Part shown: positions 5,009-7,150 of the stretch, one piece after another
Layout of the letters: each line of letters starts with the position of its first letter
Position numbering within the stretch: position 1 is the first letter of the stretch
Assembly: GCA_030597485.1 (NCBI GenBank)
Contig: JAUVRU010000093.1
Coordinates: 1 to 7,150, forward strand
Reading direction: 5' to 3'
DNA from: Anaerolineae bacterium
GTDB lineage: Bacteria > Chloroflexota > Anaerolineae > 4572-78 > NAK82
Length of the DNA stretch: 7,150 nucleotides
The notes under the pieces: model-generated
Told to the model about the DNA's origin: nothing
Databases searched by the model: none
What the model saw: only the letters and a program-made list of their open reading frames with translations
Translations under genes and position numbers: made by a program

Positions 5009-7150
5009 AGCCGCCGACGGTTTTGCTTCGCCTCCAAAGATGTACAGGCCAGTGACGTTCTGGTCGTGGAACGACGATTTGCAGGAGGAGGAGCTGATAC
5101 GTCAGATTGCCTTGATGGACGAGGCCGGGTGGGGCGGATTCTTTATGCACGCTCGGCCTGGCCTGGAAACACCTTATCTGTCAGGGCACTGGTTCGAGTG
5201 TGTGAAGGTGTGCGTGGCGGAAGCCCGAAGACGCGGCATGTGTGCCTGGATATATGACGAGGATCAGTGGCCCAGTGGCTTTGCGGGCGGCATCGTGCCC
5301 GCCAAATCCCCGGAATATCGTGCCAAGGCGCTGTGGTGTCTGGTGGACGACAAGCCCACTCACATTGCCGAGCGACTGGGGGCCTGGATTGCCCGTCGTG
5401 AAAGAGGGGTATTGACTGACTTCCAACCTGCGCCCGACCCGACGCTCTACGATCCCACCACTCCCGCCTGGGTGCAGATCTACCCGGTGACCGCCGCGCC
5501 TAACCAACGGCGGCATAAAGGCTACTGCTACTTCGACCCGCTGAATCCGGAGGCCGTGCGAGCGTTCATCGAGAGCACCTACGAAGCCTACGAGCGGGAA
5601 GTTGGCCAGGCCTTTGGAGAGACGATCCCAGGCGTCTTCACCGATGAGCCCCAATATCTTCGTTGGAACTGGTATCAAGGCTCAGGAGAGATGGAGTGGT
5701 ATCAAGGGCGGGGTGCACACATCCTCCCGTGGACGACGGACTTCTCCCAGGAGTTTGAGCAGCGCAATGGGTACAGCCTCTTCCCTGATCTGCCCTGCCT
5801 GTTCTTTGATGTGGGCGATTACATGCGCGTGCGATACGACTTCTGGCGCGCAATGACCCTGCGTTTCATAGACAGTTTCACCCGGCAGGTGGGCGAATGG
5901 TGTGACGATCACAGATTGTTTTTCACGGGGCACTTTCTGCGTGAGGATACGTTGGAAGACCAAATTCTCGGCAGCGGCGCTGCCATGCCACACTATGAAC
6001 ACATGCACATCCCGGGCATTGACAAGCTGGGCCGCCATATTGACCAGCCGCTGACTGTCAAGCAAATTGACAGTGTTGTGTGTCAATTGGGCAAAGAAAG
6101 GGCGCTGTGCGAGACGTATGGTTGTGCCGGCCAGGACTTCAGCTTTGCCGATCGCAAATGGATCGGCGACCACCTGTACGCGCTCGGCGTTACCTTACTT
6201 AATCCACATCTATCGCTCTACTCTATGCGTGGAGCTGCCAAGCGGGATTTCCCGCCCAACCTGTTCTACCAACAACCATGGTGGCCTTACAATGGCCAGT
6301 TCGAGGGGTATTTCACCCGCCTGAGCCAGATCCTGAGCCAGGGGCAACGGGTGGTGGACGTGCTGGTCATTCATCCGATTGCCAGTGCCTGGACCCTGTA
6401 CCGTCCAGCAGCGCCATACAAAGCCAAGCGCCTGACGCAGGAACTACGTGCGTTGAGTGACAGCCTGCTGGCGCTGCATCGGGACTATCACTTCGCCGAC
6501 GAGATTCTGCTCGCCAAACACGGCTCCGTTGAGCGCGGCACCGTTCAGGTGGGCAAGATGCGGTACAGGGCAGTGATCGTGCCACCCGCCACCACCCTGG
6601 CCTGGTCAACAGTTGAGCTCCTGCAACGCTTTGCGGCGAAGGGTGGGCTGGTGATTGCAGCGGGCGAATCGCCGTACCTGGTGGATGGCCGTCCCGCTGA
6701 GCGAGTCTTGCCGCCGGAAACGGTACACATTCCCAATGAACGCGGTAGCATAGCCCAGGCTCTGGATCACCGATTGGCCCCAGACCTGGTTATCGATGGC
6801 GAGGGAGCTGAGGACGTGATCTACCACCATCGGCGTGATGGCACCCGGGAGGTCTTCTTCCTGGTCAACCAAGATCGTCATCACGGGCGGGAAGTCGAGA
6901 TTCGCTTGCCGGGCACCGGCCGGCTGGAAGAATGGGATCCGTTCACCGGGAAGGTCAGGCCAGCACCCGGGGGCCTGATGGACGGCAAGACGGAAGTGAT
7001 GCTGTCGTTCCCGCCAGTGGGATCACATCTGCTCGTGATGCACACCGATCAGCCGGCCCAGAACCAGCCGTCTCCTCGCTTGCCCCTCCCACCCAGACAG
7101 GAAGTGACACTCCCGGATCGCTGGACGTTCCGGCGACTGGATCCCAACGC
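4986..7150 (+). CDS. Large glycoside hydrolase, GH106 (alpha-L-rhamnosidase)-related, 3' end outside window
   Basis: A glycoside hydrolase resembling the Glyco_hydro_106 group; the frame is open from ATG 4986 to the window end (721 full codons, no stop). Family hallmarks are RPVTFWSWND (residues 21-30), GGFFMHARPGLET, Y90-D-E-D-Q-W-P-S-G98, V-F-T-D220-E221-P, PGIDKLGRH and C-E376-T-Y-G. Glu221 and Glu376 are the best candidates for catalytic acid and base, an inference from motif conservation. A Rossmann-like segment starts near residue 455 (VDVLVIHPIASAW), a beta-rich segment lies near 622-660 (VFFLVNQ...EEWDPFTGK), and the start of another domain is at the edge (DRWTFRRLDPN). Family members are usually about 900-1100 residues, so perhaps a quarter or more is missing. 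There is no hydrophobic signal peptide, so it is probably intracellular. The start overlaps the previous gene by 23 bases with only a weak ribosome site; ATG 5040 (Met19, just before YRPV) is an alternative. The true substrate may not be rhamnose. Confidence 0.88.
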   Translation, partial: MSNDTSPRAADGFASPPKMYRPVTFWSWNDDLQEEELIRQIALMDEAGWGGFFMHARPGLETPYLSGHWFECVKVCVAEARRRGMCAWIYDEDQWPSGFAGGIVPAKSPEYRAKALWCLVDDKPTHIAERLGAWIARRERGVLTDFQPAPDPTLYDPTTPAWVQIYPVTAAPNQRRHKGYCYFDPLNPEAVRAFIESTYEAYEREVGQAFGETIPGVFTDEPQYLRWNWYQGSGEMEWYQGRGAHILPWTTDFSQEFEQRNGYSLFPDLPCLFFDVGDYMRVRYDFWRAMTLRFIDSFTRQVGEWCDDHRLFFTGHFLREDTLEDQILGSGAAMPHYEHMHIPGIDKLGRHIDQPLTVKQIDSVVCQLGKERALCETYGCAGQDFSFADRKWIGDHLYALGVTLLNPHLSLYSMRGAAKRDFPPNLFYQQPWWPYNGQFEGYFTRLSQILSQGQRVVDVLVIHPIASAWTLYRPAAPYKAKRLTQELRALSDSLLALHRDYHFADEILLAKHGSVERGTVQVGKMRYRAVIVPPATTLAWSTVELLQRFAAKGGLVIAAGESPYLVDGRPAERVLPPETVHIPNERGSIAQALDHRLAPDLVIDGEGAEDVIYHHRRDGTREVFFLVNQDRHHGREVEIRLPGTGRLEEWDPFTGKVRPAPGGLMDGKTEVMLSFPPVGSHLLVMHTDQPAQNQPSPRLPLPPRQEVTLPDRWTFRRLDPN

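Noticed and set aside
5009..7150. A gene-poor right-hand third filled only by short frames on both strands
   Set aside because: The frame starting at 4986 reads through to the window edge without a stop and carries clear glycoside-hydrolase motifs, so the short frames are shadows.

Overview
The window is one tightly packed, single-direction stretch of bacterial genes. Six coding regions lie on the + strand, with gaps of 0 to about 50 bases or short overlaps, good Shine-Dalgarno sequences, and no terminator, tRNA, rRNA, CRISPR or mobile element that I can see. The first gene is cut by the left edge and the last by the right edge. The layout looks like the middle of a metabolic operon. Base composition is moderately GC-rich by eye. 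The mix of UroD-like proteins with a GH106-like glycoside hydrolase is typical of uncultured polysaccharide-degrading bacteria such as Chloroflexota, Planctomycetota or related groups. That placement is an inference of low confidence.

Left to right: (1) the C-terminal four-fifths of a short-chain dehydrogenase/reductase (SDR) that strongly resembles the DHRS11 subgroup (2-646); (2) a class V PLP aminotransferase of the alanine/serine-glyoxylate type (697-1851, alternative start 643); (3) a UroD-superfamily protein, copy 1 (1862-3010); (4) a complete classical SDR with an intact catalytic set (3023-3805); (5) a second, very different UroD-superfamily protein (3833-5008); (6) the N-terminal 721 codons of a large glycoside hydrolase related to GH106 alpha-L-rhamnosidases (4986 to the right edge). 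The last gene overlaps gene 5 by 23 bases.

How they may work together (inference): the hydrolase has no visible signal peptide, so it would cleave an imported glycoside in the cytoplasm. The two SDRs could oxidise or reduce hydroxyl/keto groups of the released sugar or aglycone. The aminotransferase could exchange an amino group with a small keto acid. Neither UroD-like protein is a haem-pathway decarboxylase; they belong to the broad family that includes the methylcobamide:CoM methyltransferases (MtaA/MtbA). One carries H-x-H and the other D-x-D plus a distant Cys at the place where MtaA-type enzymes bind zinc. One testable idea is that the operon removes or transfers methyl groups on a methylated or otherwise decorated sugar. 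No corrinoid protein, transporter or regulator is inside the window, so the substrate stays unknown. The most interesting point is the combination itself: two divergent, uncharacterised UroD-like proteins interleaved with SDRs, an aminotransferase and an intracellular GH106-like enzyme.
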